A stretch of 34,974 bases of DNA. Source: Alphaproteobacteria bacterium. GTDB lineage: Bacteria > Pseudomonadota > Alphaproteobacteria > Acetobacterales > Acetobacteraceae. Below, piece by piece: positions 1 to 8,001 of the stretch. The stretch is taken from the NCBI GenBank assembly GCA_017307285.1, contig JAFKFI010000082.1:1-34974 (forward strand), given 5' to 3'. Position 1 is the first letter of the stretch. The number at the start of each line of letters is the position of its first letter. Position numbers and translations under genes: made by a program. The notes beneath the pieces are model-generated. The model worked only from the letters and a program-made list of their open reading frames with translations, made no database searches and was not told the origin of the DNA.

Positions 1-29
1 ACGAGATTCCGCACATCGAGCAGCGGCAT
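1..29 (-). CDS. Start of a second peptide-ABC ATPase (DppF/OppF type), partial
   Basis: Only the first nine codons are in the window. On the minus strand an ATG at 29-27 opens a frame reading MPLLDVRNL, the usual beginning of a DppF/OppF-type ATP-binding subunit. The gene lies directly after the DppD-type ATPase gene, where the second ATPase of such operons is expected. The context GGGTGAGGGGAATG (40-27) holds the DppD stop (TGA), a possible Shine-Dalgarno GGTGA and the start codon, and all of the part before the ATG belongs to the palindromic repeat at 32-109. The identification rests on the short N-terminus plus operon position. Confidence 0.6.
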
Positions 30-31
30 TC

Positions 32-109
32 CCCTCACCCCGGCCCTCTCCCACAAGGGGAGAGGGAGAAGAAAGCCCTCTCCCCTTGCGGGAGAGGGTT
101 GGGTGAGGG
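32..109. repeat. REP-like palindromic repeat between two ABC ATPase genes
   Basis: Two arms, 32-66 and 76-109, are almost perfect reverse complements of each other around a short centre (67-75). Each arm is itself partly palindromic (CCCTCTCCC, about four bases, then GGGGAGAGGG). Elements of this kind are common intergenic repeats in proteobacteria. When translated they give tails such as the NPLPQGER and LSPCGRG seen here in DppD. The repeat supplies the stop codon of the DppD gene and possibly part of the ribosome binding site of the following DppF gene. Transcribed, it could fold into a long hairpin in the operon mRNA. Confidence 0.8.
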
Positions 110-1078
110 AAAGCCCGGCAGCGGATGGAGGCACGCGAACTGATGAGCCTCCGCCGTCAGCGGCGGCCTCGCCGCGCGGCAATCCTCCTCGGCGCGATCG
201 CAGCGTGCGGCGAAAGCGCAGCCCGGTGGCCGTCGCGTCGGGTCCGGCGGGCGACCGGCGATGGCGGGGAGCAGCGTGTGCGGCGGCGCGTCAAGCTTCG
301 GCAGTGCCGCCAGCAGCGCCTGCGTGTAGGGCATCCGCATCGCGGCGAACAATTCCGGCGTCGGCGCGCGCTCGACCACACGCCCGGCGTACATCACCGC
401 CACCTCATCGGTCCGCCCGGCGACCACGCCGAGATCGTGCGTTATCAAGATCATCGCCATATGCCGCCGCCGCTGCTCGCGCGCCAGCAGATCGAGGATC
501 TGCGCCTGCACCGTAACGTCGAGCGCCGTCGTGGGCTCGTCGGCGATCAGCAATCGCGGCTCGCAGGACAGCGCGATGGCAATGGCGACGCGCTGCCGCA
601 TCCCGCCGGAGAGCTGATGTGGATATTGCCGCAGCCGCTGCTCGGGTGCGGGTATGCCGACCGACCCCAGCAGTTCCACGGCGCGCTGCGTGGCGGCGTG
701 CCGCGCCATGCCGAGATGGGCGTGCAAGGTCTCGACGATCTGCGTGCCGATGGTCAGCACGGGGTTGAGCGAGCTCATCGGGTCCTGGAACACCACCGCG
801 ACCGCCGGCCCACGCAGCCGCCGCAGCGCCGCCGGCGACAGACGCGCAAGGTCCTGCCCCTCGAACATCACCCGCCCGCCAAGCCGCGCCCTCTTGGGCA
901 GCAGCTGCAGGATGGCGCGCGACAACATGGTCTTGCCCGAACCCGACTCGCCCACCACGCCCAGCGTGCGCCCCGGCGCCAGCGCGAGATCGACCCCGTC
1001 CACCGCCCGCAACGCGCCGCGCGGTGTCGGCAGCTCGACCGAGACGTCCTCGACCGAGAGAAGCGCCGCCGCGCTCAC
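35..1078 (-). CDS. Peptide/nickel ABC transporter ATP-binding protein (DppD/OppD type)
   Basis: This cytoplasmic ATPase subunit should power the importer encoded by the upstream genes. The 347-residue product has a Walker A (GESGSGKT) near residue 40, the signature LSGGMRQR, Walker B (LLIADEPTTALD), an H-loop (ITHDLG) and the oligopeptide-transporter C-terminal cysteine region (CAFAARC...C). I chose the GTG at 1078 because it overlaps the DppC stop by 4 bp (GTGA) and gives the standard N-terminus VSAAALLSVEDV; the open frame reaches further upstream but that part overlaps dppC. The last roughly 25 residues (from about PGFPSPNPLPQGER) are not family sequence: they are translated palindromic repeat, in which the stop codon lies. 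The ATPase core is complete, so activity is probably kept. Confidence 0.92.
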   Translation of the reverse strand: MSAAALLSVEDVSVELPTPRGALRAVDGVDLALAPGRTLGVVGESGSGKTMLSRAILQLLPKRARLGGRVMFEGQDLARLSPAALRRLRGPAVAVVFQDPMSSLNPVLTIGTQIVETLHAHLGMARHAATQRAVELLGSVGIPAPEQRLRQYPHQLSGGMRQRVAIAIALSCEPRLLIADEPTTALDVTVQAQILDLLAREQRRRHMAMILITHDLGVVAGRTDEVAVMYAGRVVERAPTPELFAAMRMPYTQALLAALPKLDAPPHTLLPAIAGRPPDPTRRPPGCAFAARCDRAEEDCRAARPPLTAEAHQFACLHPLPGFPSPNPLPQGERAFFSLSPCGRGPG

Positions 1079-1953
1079 AGCGCACCGGGGCGCGGATCGG
1101 TGAGCGCGCGCAGGCTGTCGCCCACCATGTTGAACGCCAGCACAGTGAGAAACATCGCCGCCGCCGGCATGAAGGCAAGGCGCGGCGCGATGTCCAGGCT
1201 CTCGCGCCCCTCGCCGATCATGATGCCCCAGCTCGGCGCCGGCGGTGGCACACCCAGGCCGAGAAAGCTCAAGGCGCCCTCGACCACGATGGTCACGGCG
1301 ACGGCAAGCAGGAAGAACGCGATCAGCGGCAGCGCCACGTTGGGCAACAGCTCGCGGAACAGGATGCGCGCGTGCGTCGCCCCCAACGTGCGCGCCGCGA
1401 CCACAAACTCCCGCTGCGCCAGCGAAAGCGTGGCCGCACGGGCAACGCGGGTGAAGGCGGGAATCCCGAGCACGCCAAGGACCATCACCAGATTGGGAAT
1501 CGTCTGGCCGAGATACGCCGTCACCGCCAGCGCCAGGACGAGCGGCGGAAATGCCAGCAGCACGTCGACACCGCCGACCACCAGCGCCTCGAACCGCCCC
1601 CGGAAATAGCCCGCGAGCAGCCCGAGCAGGCCTCCCGCGATGACGCCGATCACCGGCGCGCACAATCCCACGGTCAGCGAAATACGCGCGCCGTGGATCA
1701 GTCGCGAAAGTTCGTCGCGGCCGAGATTGTCCGTGCCCAGCCAATGCTCCGCACTCGGCGGCGCGCGCTTGGCGAGGAAATCGGCATCGGTCGGGCTCTG
1801 GATCGGCAACACGTTGGCGAAGATCGCGAGCAGCAGGACAAACACGATCCAGCCGGCGGCGAGGGCAAAACCAAAGCCCACCCGCCGCCGTCGCCGCTGT
1901 ACCGGCGCTATATCCTCGGCCGCGATCGGGTCGGCGATATCAAGCGCGTCCAT
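1075..1953 (-). CDS. Peptide/nickel ABC transporter permease (DppC/OppC type)
   Basis: Second inner-membrane permease of the importer, 292 residues. After a basic N-terminus (QRRRRR) comes a first membrane segment around residues 27-47, then the periplasmic stretch with the DppC hallmark HWLGTDNLGRDELSRL and the remaining membrane segments. The EAA-type cytoplasmic loop that contacts the ATPase reads REFVVAARTLGATHARILFR. The C-terminal end DPRPGAL is typical of the family. The ATG at 1953 is preferred over upstream in-frame codons because they would lie inside dppB and encode no family sequence. The gene overlaps dppB by 14 bp and the ATPase gene by 4 bp, suggesting translational coupling. 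Confidence 0.93.
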   Translation of the reverse strand: MDALDIADPIAAEDIAPVQRRRRRVGFGFALAAGWIVFVLLLAIFANVLPIQSPTDADFLAKRAPPSAEHWLGTDNLGRDELSRLIHGARISLTVGLCAPVIGVIAGGLLGLLAGYFRGRFEALVVGGVDVLLAFPPLVLALAVTAYLGQTIPNLVMVLGVLGIPAFTRVARAATLSLAQREFVVAARTLGATHARILFRELLPNVALPLIAFFLLAVAVTIVVEGALSFLGLGVPPPAPSWGIMIGEGRESLDIAPRLAFMPAAAMFLTVLAFNMVGDSLRALTDPRPGAL

Positions 1954-2890
1954 GCCGAATTCTCGGGTCGAGCACCGCGTACAGCATATCGACAATGAAG
2001 TTGACGACGACGAAGCCAGCGGCGACGAACAGCACCACGCCTTGCAGGATGATGAAGTCGCGCGCGTAGATCGCGCCCACCAGCAGCCGACCGATCCCGG
2101 GCAAGGCAAAAATCGTCTCGACAATCAGCGCGCCGCCGATCAGCCGGCCGATATTGATGCCCGTCACCGTCACCAAGGTCAGCGAGGACGGCTTCAGCGC
2201 GTGCACCAGCAGGATGCGCGCCGGCCGCAAACCCTTGGCGCGCGCCATCGCGATATAGTCCTCCTGCAACGTCGCGATCATGTCGGAGCGCAGCACCCGC
2301 ATCAGCACCGGCCACTCGCCGAACGCCAAGGTCAGCGCCGGCAGCACGAAACAGCGCAGGTTGCCGAGCGGGTCCTCGGTGAGCGGCACGTAGCCGGTCG
2401 CGGGCAGCCAGTGCAGCTGCACGGCGAACACGTAGATCAAGAGAATCGCCACCATGAAGGACGGCAGCGACAGTTTTCCGAACGCCACGGCCGTCAGCGC
2501 CCGATCGAGCCGCCCGCCCGGACGCACCGCGCAGCAGATCGCCAGCGGAATGCCAACGGCGAGCCCGATCACCTCCGCCATTACCATGAGCTGCAACGAG
2601 ACGGGCAGCCGCGCCGAGATGGCGCCGAGCACCGTCTCTCCGGTGCGGAAGGACCGGCCGAGATCGCCCCGCAGCACGTCCGAGAGCCAATGCAGGTAGC
2701 GCTGCCAGATCGGCAGATCGAGTCCCATCGTGTGGCGTAGCGCGGCGACCTTCTCGGGCGTCGCCTGATCGCCGAGCATCACATAGGCGAGGTCGCCGGG
2801 CAGCAGCGAGGCGATCAGGAAGGTCAGCACCGTGACGGCCAGCAGCACCGGGATTAGGTGCAGCAGCCGCTTGCCGACAAAGCCAAGCAC
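1940..2890 (-). CDS. Peptide/nickel ABC transporter permease (DppB/OppB type)
   Basis: First inner-membrane permease of the importer, 316 residues. The N-terminal membrane segment is followed by the family region with LPGD and the motif GLDLPIWQRYLHWL, and the EAA loop is EDYIAMARAKGLRPARILLVHALKP. It ends DPRIRHGRA, as DppB proteins do. The start is a GTG at 2890, only 4 bp after the stop of the binding-protein gene. Substrate (dipeptide, oligopeptide, nickel, glutathione or other) cannot be deduced from the permease. Confidence 0.93.
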   Translation of the reverse strand: MLGFVGKRLLHLIPVLLAVTVLTFLIASLLPGDLAYVMLGDQATPEKVAALRHTMGLDLPIWQRYLHWLSDVLRGDLGRSFRTGETVLGAISARLPVSLQLMVMAEVIGLAVGIPLAICCAVRPGGRLDRALTAVAFGKLSLPSFMVAILLIYVFAVQLHWLPATGYVPLTEDPLGNLRCFVLPALTLAFGEWPVLMRVLRSDMIATLQEDYIAMARAKGLRPARILLVHALKPSSLTLVTVTGINIGRLIGGALIVETIFALPGIGRLLVGAIYARDFIILQGVVLFVAAGFVVVNFIVDMLYAVLDPRIRHGRA

Positions 2891-2894
2891 GCGG

Positions 2895-4439
2895 TTACTC
2901 CAGCCAGGCGTTCGAGACGTCGATCACGCCGCTGAACATCTTGGGCACGCCTTGCACCTTCGCCTTGGCCATCGCGTAGTAGGTGTTCTGGAAGGTCCAG
3001 AACCAGGTCGCCTCGCTGTTAAGAAGTCGGCTGATCGCGCAATAGTCGGCGATGCGCGCGCTCTGGTCGGCGGTGTCGCGGGCGTGCTCGAGCAGCTTGT
3101 CGAGTTCCGGGTTGGAGTATTGCGCCAGGTTCGCCGGGCTGCCTGAGTGGAAATTCGCGAACATCTGCGGATCGGGGTCAGGAAGATCGATGATCCGCCA
3201 GGGTGTCACCTCGAACCGATGGGTGAAGGCGCGCGGCACGATGGTCGCCTGATCGACCTGCTCGATCTCCATCTCCGCGCCGACCCGCTTCCACAGCTGC
3301 TGCAGCACCTGCCCGTTGGCGCGCCCGCGCGGAGTTGCGGTGAACAGCATCTTGAATTTCACCGGCTTGCCGTACTCGGCGATCAGCTTCTTCGCCTGCG
3401 ACGGGTCGTAGGGCAGCGCGCCATCGTCCTTGCACTTCACCCAGGAGCCGTCGCCGTACGGATTGGTCGCCGGTCGCGCCAGCCCGTCAGTCAGCGCCTG
3501 CGACATCAGCTTGCGATCGAGCGCCATCACCAGCGCCCGGCGCACCCTTACATCATCGAACGGCGCCACCTTGGTGTTGAAGGCGTTCACCGCCGCGCCG
3601 GAGCCCGCATAGGTCAGCACCTGCAGGGAAGGGTCCTTCTGCGCGCGATGGATGTTGTCGGCCTCGAACTCGTCGGCCCAGACGAGATCGGCCTCGCCCG
3701 ACTGCAGGCTGGCGAACCGGGACTGCGAATCGGGCAACGGCCGCAGCACCACCCGGTCGAGATAGGGGTGACCCTTGTTCCAGTAATTCGGGTTGCGCTC
3801 CAGCACCATCCGATCCCCGGCAGTCCAGGATTTCACGACGAACGGCCCACTTCCCACCGGATGGCGGTTGTAGTCGTCGCCGAGCTTCTGGATCGCCGTC
3901 GGCGACTGGATCACATTGTTGGAGGAGGGCAGCGACAGCAACGACGGCATCAGCACCGACGGGTCGCGCAGATGGTACACCACCGTCAGATCGTCCGGCG
4001 CGTCCACCTTGATGATGTTCTGGATGTAGAAGGCACAGCGGCAGTGATTGGCCGGGTCCTTCTGGCGCGCGTTGTTCCACGCCACCGCCTGCGCATTGAG
4101 CGGCGTTCCGTCCGAGAAGGTGACGCCCGGCCGCAGCTTGAACGTCCAGGTCTTGTAGTCGTCCGAATGGGTCCACGACTCCGCCAGCTTGCCTTTGGGC
4201 TGTCCGTCGGCATCGAGCGTGGTGAGGGTATCGAAGATCAGCACCGCGGCGCTCTCGGCCGCCGTGTCGAACACCCCGACCTTCAGCGGGTCGAAACCTG
4301 GGATGTCGAGCTCCAGGCCGACGGTGATGGTGCCGCCGGGCTTCTGCGCCAGGGCCGGCGCGGCGAGCATCGCCATGCAACCAAACGTTATGACAAGATA
4401 GGTAAAGGCCCGCGCGAACGCGGATGTGCAGGACGTCAC
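2895..4439 (-). CDS. ABC transporter substrate-binding protein, peptide/nickel family (SBP_bac_5)
   Basis: Periplasmic receptor for the DppBCDF-type importer. The 514-residue product has a Sec signal peptide ending near LAAPALA-Q, so the mature protein begins about residue 32. Family features are GLELDIPGFDPLKV at the mature N-terminus, the segment WTFKLRPGVTFSDGTPLNA, PVGSGPFVVKSW, NPNYWNKGHPYLDRVV, and RVRRALVMALDR. I chose the GTG at 4439 because GGGGGAG ends 6 nt upstream of it; a TTG at 4454 is also in frame but overlaps that binding site. It is the first gene of the operon, and the promoter should lie in 4440-4747, though I see no clear one. The family binds peptides, nickel complexes, glutathione or opines; the actual ligand is unknown. 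Confidence 0.9.
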   Translation of the reverse strand: MTSCTSAFARAFTYLVITFGCMAMLAAPALAQKPGGTITVGLELDIPGFDPLKVGVFDTAAESAAVLIFDTLTTLDADGQPKGKLAESWTHSDDYKTWTFKLRPGVTFSDGTPLNAQAVAWNNARQKDPANHCRCAFYIQNIIKVDAPDDLTVVYHLRDPSVLMPSLLSLPSSNNVIQSPTAIQKLGDDYNRHPVGSGPFVVKSWTAGDRMVLERNPNYWNKGHPYLDRVVLRPLPDSQSRFASLQSGEADLVWADEFEADNIHRAQKDPSLQVLTYAGSGAAVNAFNTKVAPFDDVRVRRALVMALDRKLMSQALTDGLARPATNPYGDGSWVKCKDDGALPYDPSQAKKLIAEYGKPVKFKMLFTATPRGRANGQVLQQLWKRVGAEMEIEQVDQATIVPRAFTHRFEVTPWRIIDLPDPDPQMFANFHSGSPANLAQYSNPELDKLLEHARDTADQSARIADYCAISRLLNSEATWFWTFQNTYYAMAKAKVQGVPKMFSGVIDVSNAWLE

Positions 4440-4747
4440 TCGTAGCTCCCCCAATGCGCACGCTCGGTTCGGCGTGCTGCGCGGGGACTTTATGAGGCGG
4501 CGGCGGCGTAAGCCAGCGGGATGAGCGTTTCATCCGCTTGCGGTTCGGTCTTCGGGGCGGCGGAGCGGAGGATCAACGCTCGCGAGGCTTCCCGGCGGCG
4601 GCATTGGCCCGCCTCGTTGCGACTGCCCTTTTTGCCCGATCGCTAAGCCGTCGCGTCAGATGCGCCTTTTCGGCGCGCGCCGTGAGCTCCGCCGCCGCGG
4701 CGTCCCGTCTTGCGGGTTGAGCTTTGCGCCAAAATCCTCGAGCTTGT
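4440..4747. other. Intergenic region between binding-protein gene and tRNA-Thr
   Basis: About 300 bases without a convincing gene. It should hold the promoter of the ABC importer operon (minus) and the 3' trailer of the tRNA. A lysine/arginine/alanine-rich frame of 62 codons on the minus strand (4573-4761) runs into the tRNA gene and has neither ribosome binding site nor recognisable family, so I do not call it. No strong terminator was seen. Confidence 0.5.
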
Positions 4748-4822
<75 letters not shown>

Positions 4823-4869
4823 GGCCGGGGCGGGGTATAGCGCCCGTCACCCCTGAAGGGCAACCAAGA

Positions 4870-5457
4870 TCACAGCAGCAGACACGCCTCGTCGAACGCG
4901 AAGCGGGGGCCCTTGGGACGCACCCCGGCCGGGTCGCCGTGACCGATGTTGAGCAGGAAGTTGGATTTCCAGCCGCGATCGGCCAAGAACTCCTTGTCCA
5001 CTTTGGCATTGTCGAACCCCGACATGCCGCCGCAATCGAGCCCCAGTGCCCGCACCGCCATGATGAGATAGGCGCCCTGCAAGGTGCCGTTGCGGAATGC
5101 CGTGGCCTCGGCCAGCTCCTCGTTCTCGGCGTACCAGGAGCGGGCGTCGGTGTGCGGGAACAGCCGGGGCAGGTGGTCGTAGAATTTCGGGTCGTAGGCG
5201 ACGATCACCGTCACCGGGGCGGCCATCGTCTTCTCGGTGTTGCCCGCCGACAGCGCCGGACGCAGCCGCTCCTTGGCCTCGCGCGTGCGGAGGAACAGGA
5301 ACCGGCCCGCCGAGTTGTTGGCCGAGGTCGGCCCCTGCTTCAGCAGGTCGTAAAGCTCGCGCAGCGTGTCGTCGCTGACCGGCTCGTCGGTCCAGGCATT
5401 GTGGGTGCGGGCGTTGCGGAACAGCTGGTCGAGGGCAACGTCGTTGATCGCCGGCAT
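4870..5457 (-). CDS. rutE: RutE-like NAD(P)H nitroreductase (malonic semialdehyde reductase family)
   Basis: Flavin (FMN) dependent oxidoreductase of the nitroreductase fold, 195 residues, closely following the layout of E. coli RutE (196 residues). Shared stretches are [68 protein letters not shown]-like [16 protein letters not shown] and [13 protein letters not shown]. In E. coli RutE reduces malonic semialdehyde during pyrimidine degradation; no other rut gene is present here, so the physiological substrate may be another aldehyde, enone or nitro compound. The gene starts 3 bp after the stop of the Nfu gene and is almost certainly co-transcribed with it. Confidence 0.88.
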   Translation of the reverse strand: MPAINDVALDQLFRNARTHNAWTDEPVSDDTLRELYDLLKQGPTSANNSAGRFLFLRTREAKERLRPALSAGNTEKTMAAPVTVIVAYDPKFYDHLPRLFPHTDARSWYAENEELAEATAFRNGTLQGAYLIMAVRALGLDCGGMSGFDNAKVDKEFLADRGWKSNFLLNIGHGDPAGVRPKGPRFAFDEACLLL

Positions 5458-5460
5458 CGC

Positions 5461-6024
5461 TCAGAGCTCGACCTGCTCGACGGCGACCACCTCGGGCACG
5501 TAGTGGCGCAGCATGTTCTCGATGCCGTGCTTCAACGTCGCGCGCGACGAAGGGCAGCCGCTGCACGCACCTTGCATGTGCAGCCGCACGATGCCGTCGC
5601 GATAACCGCGGAACACGATGTCGCCGCCGTCGCCGGCCACCGCCGGGCGGACCCGCGTGTCCAGCAGCTCCTTGATCTGCGAGACGATCTCCTCGTCCTC
5701 GGGGTCGGTGTCCTCCTCGCCCGCGAACAAATCGTCCTCGCCCTCGACCACCGGCCGGCCGGCGACGAAATGCTCCATGATGGCGCCGAGCACCTGCGGC
5801 TTGAGCGCCGCCCAGTCAATTTCATCCGTTTTGGTCACGGTGACGAAATCGCCGCCCAGGAACACCCGCGCCACCCCCGGCAGATCGAACAGCGTGCTGG
5901 CCAGCGGGCTGCGACCGGCCGAGGCCGGGCTCGCGAAATCCGCGGTTGCCAGCCCCATCACCTCACGGCCGGGCAGGAACTTCAGGGTCGCGGGGTTGGG
6001 AGTGCCTTCGGTCTCGATGAACAT
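5461..6024 (-). CDS. nfuA: Nfu-type iron-sulfur cluster carrier (NifU family)
   Basis: Carrier or scaffold that delivers Fe-S clusters to target apoproteins in the cytoplasm, 187 residues. The N-terminal Nfu_N domain (residues 1-88) begins MFIETEGTPNPATLKFLPGR, followed by a short acidic linker (EGEDDLFAGEEDTDPEDEE) and the NifU-like C-terminal domain with the cluster-binding CSGC motif (QGACSGCPSSR). The domain order is that of alphaproteobacterial and mitochondrial NFU1-type proteins. The ATG at 6024 gives the conserved N-terminus. It is the first gene of a two-gene unit with the RutE-like reductase; ThiC, itself a 4Fe-4S enzyme, is encoded nearby but is transcribed separately. Confidence 0.93.
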   Translation of the reverse strand: MFIETEGTPNPATLKFLPGREVMGLATADFASPASAGRSPLASTLFDLPGVARVFLGGDFVTVTKTDEIDWAALKPQVLGAIMEHFVAGRPVVEGEDDLFAGEEDTDPEDEEIVSQIKELLDTRVRPAVAGDGGDIVFRGYRDGIVRLHMQGACSGCPSSRATLKHGIENMLRHYVPEVVAVEQVEL

Positions 6025-6133
6025 GGCGGCTGCCGGCTCCAGGAACGGGTGTGCGACAAAGCGGACCGGTCTGGTCCCCTAACCGGCTAGATCGGCGGAA
6101 TACGCGGAAATGGCAAGAGGGAGGTGTGGCTTT

Positions 6134-6961
6134 TCAGTTCAGCCGGGCGCGCAGCTCGTCCATGACGGCCCGCGCACGCTCAGCCGCCTCGCCCTGCGGC
6201 ACAAGGACGAGGAACCGCTCGAAGCACCGCAGCGCGGCGCTCACCTGGTCCAGCCGCTGGTTCATCAGCGCCGCCTCCCGCCACAGCGAGGCCTGGTCGG
6301 GGGCGATCCGCAGCATGTCCTCGGTGCAAGCCAGGGCGCCGCGCAGATCGCCGGCGCGCAGGCGGCGGATCTTGATGTTGTTCTGCAGCCGCAGCAGCAC
6401 TGCCCGCGCGCTCATCGGCTGCAGCACGCCTGGCCGCAACTCGGCCGCCTCGCCCTCCACCCGCTTGAGCAGCGCGCGCAGCTCGCGGGCGTCAAGCACG
6501 CCGCCGCCGCCGAACACGTCGATCACCGCCTTGGTGCCCTTGCCCTCCAGGGCGACGAGGAAGTGCCCCGGAAAATCCACCCCATGCGCCCCCCAGCCGG
6601 CCGCCCTGGCGCAGTGCAGCCACAACACCCCGAGCGCCACCGGCAACCCGCGCCGGCGTTCGGCGACACGGATCAGATTGGCGTTCTCCATGTCATCGTA
6701 GGTGTCCGTATCGCCGTGATAGCGATACTGGCTCGCCAAAAGATGCGCCAAGGCATCCGCCCGCCCCGGCAGGTCGCCTTCCGCCACCTCCGCCGCCAGC
6801 GCCACCGCGTCCCGCGCGAGATCGGAGAGATGCGCGCGCGCCGCCTGCCAATCGGCATCCGGCGCATCGACGCGCGCGAGCTGCAGCGCCGCGTCGGCGA
6901 TGTCGATCTCGGTATCGGGCAGCAGCCCGATGGCATCGAGGGCGGCGCGCGGGTCACTCAA
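6134..6961 (-). CDS. SirB1 family protein (transglutaminase-like core with TPR tail)
   Basis: A 275-residue protein of the SirB1/UPF0162 family. The transglutaminase-like core carries RRRGLPVALGVLWLHCARAAGWG and VDFPGHFLVALEG; the C-terminal part (about 195-275) has two tetratricopeptide-like helices pairs (LRAGDLRGALACTEDMLRIAP and LDQVSAALRCFERFLVLVP). The molecular role is not firmly known; family members sit near peptide-chain-release and regulatory genes in other bacteria. The only start in frame is TTG at 6961, since a TGA stands three codons upstream. That TTG overlaps the TGA of a five-codon mini-frame (ATG at 6974, MSELS), so translation may start by reinitiation. Confidence 0.85.
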   Translation of the reverse strand: MSDPRAALDAIGLLPDTEIDIADAALQLARVDAPDADWQAARAHLSDLARDAVALAAEVAEGDLPGRADALAHLLASQYRYHGDTDTYDDMENANLIRVAERRRGLPVALGVLWLHCARAAGWGAHGVDFPGHFLVALEGKGTKAVIDVFGGGGVLDARELRALLKRVEGEAAELRPGVLQPMSARAVLLRLQNNIKIRRLRAGDLRGALACTEDMLRIAPDQASLWREAALMNQRLDQVSAALRCFERFLVLVPQGEAAERARAVMDELRARLN

Positions 6962-7048
6962 GACAGTTCACTCATGCGGGTTTCCGTCGGACCGCCGCAA
7001 TTTGGGCCTCACCCCGCCCGCCCGCAAGCCGACGCCCCGGAATCGCAA

Positions 7049-7068
7049 GCGGCGCCCAAAGGCGCCGC
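7049..7068 (-). terminator. Hairpin after the PEP-CTERM gene, possible weak terminator
   Basis: GCGGCGCC and GGCGCCGC (8-bp perfect stem) flank a 4-nt loop, 28 bp beyond the stop of the PEP-CTERM gene. On the minus strand only two T residues follow directly, so it may be a weak or Rho-assisted terminator, or simply an RNA 3'-end hairpin. Confidence 0.4.
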
Positions 7069-7095
7069 GACGAGCCGCAGCCGTCCGCGCGGAAG

Positions 7096-7890
7096 TCAGC
7101 CCCTGCGGCGACGTGCCACACCGAGACCCAGGAGGCCGGTGCCGAGCAGCAGGACCGAGAGCGGCTCCGGAACCGGGTGGCCGGAGATGCAGTCGCTCGC
7201 GTTGGAGCAATAGCCGACCGTGTGGTTGTCCGACTCGTAGTTCCCGACATTTGGGCTCTCGAAGATGCGGACCTCGTCGAAATAGCCGGTGGTGTCGACG
7301 AAATTCACGAAGGCATACGGCTCGTGCGAATCCTGGCCAAGAAACGGCGCGTTCGGATTGCCGCAATACGGGTTGGCGCCGTTGCACGCGCCCACCGCTG
7401 CAACCAGGTCGGGCGGCGTGTAGGTGCCGACCTGGACACCGTTGCGATAGAACACCGCCTGGTTGCCGCCATCGAGCGCCGACAGCCAATAGCCGAAATA
7501 ATTCACGCCCGGCACGCCGTTCGTCGCCAGCTTGATCGAGTAGCCGGACGTGCCGCCGACCGCATTGGCGTAGTTGCCCGTCCCGCCCGCGCCCCCGTAC
7601 TGGTCGGCTGGGCTCACCACCAGGCCGGACGAGTAGGTGCCGGTGATGATTCCGCCTGTGCCGTAATCGGTGGTGAAGCCGCCCGGGCCGGTCGGTCGAC
7701 CATTGAAGGTCTCCGTGCCGATCACGTTCGCATTGCTCACGATGATCCCGGCCGGGTTCTGCACCGTCGGGGCTCCGTAGGTGATGACGAAACTGTCTGC
7801 CTTGGCCGCCTGGCCGATCAGCAGCGCGCCCAGCACGGCCCCTGCGACGAGCTTGGCCGAACGGACGATGGGAAGGGTCGGAATGCGCAT
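7096..7890 (-). CDS. PEP-CTERM sorting domain protein (exosortase substrate)
   Basis: Secreted, surface-destined protein of 264 residues. An N-terminal signal sequence (residues 1 to about 31, ending LLIGQAAKA-D) directs export. The C-terminus has the full PEP-CTERM signal: VPEP, a hydrophobic Leu/Gly helix, then RRRR, which exosortases recognise. The middle is Gly/Asn/Tyr-rich, without a known domain, and has four cysteines in two close pairs (ACNGANPYC and YCSNASDC) that could form disulfides. The ATG at 7890 follows AAGGAG by 7 nt; upstream in-frame codons are rejected. No exosortase is encoded in the window, so EpsH-type machinery must be elsewhere. Expression probably depends on sigma-54 (promoter at 7947-7961). 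Likely role is extracellular matrix or surface association; function unknown. Confidence 0.9.
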   Translation of the reverse strand: MRIPTLPIVRSAKLVAGAVLGALLIGQAAKADSFVITYGAPTVQNPAGIIVSNANVIGTETFNGRPTGPGGFTTDYGTGGIITGTYSSGLVVSPADQYGGAGGTGNYANAVGGTSGYSIKLATNGVPGVNYFGYWLSALDGGNQAVFYRNGVQVGTYTPPDLVAAVGACNGANPYCGNPNAPFLGQDSHEPYAFVNFVDTTGYFDEVRIFESPNVGNYESDNHTVGYCSNASDCISGHPVPEPLSVLLLGTGLLGLGVARRRRG

Positions 7891-7946
7891 CGGTCTGCTC
7901 CTTAGAGTGCCGCGCAAAGGCGCGAGGCGTGTCTAAGGAGTGAGAC

Positions 7947-7961
7947 GCAAGGCCCATGCCA
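7947..7961 (-). promoter_or_regulatory. Sigma-54 (-24/-12) promoter of the PEP-CTERM gene
   Basis: On the minus strand TGGCATGGGCCTTGC has the invariant GG and GC dinucleotides at the exact spacing of the sigma-54 consensus (TGGCAC, five bases, TTGC), with one deviation (T for C). Transcription would start near 7935, giving a leader of about 45 nt that contains the AAGGAG binding site. Sigma-54 control of PEP-CTERM genes, with the PrsK/PrsR two-component pair, is known in floc-forming betaproteobacteria. Confidence 0.7.
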
Positions 7962-8001
7962 TGTAAGGTTGTCAGGTACTTAGCAGTTCGCGACCTGGGG
8001 T

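Noticed and set aside
125-1609. Open frame of 494 codons on the plus strand
   Set aside because: It is the antisense shadow of the DppD and DppC genes, whose motifs are unmistakable.
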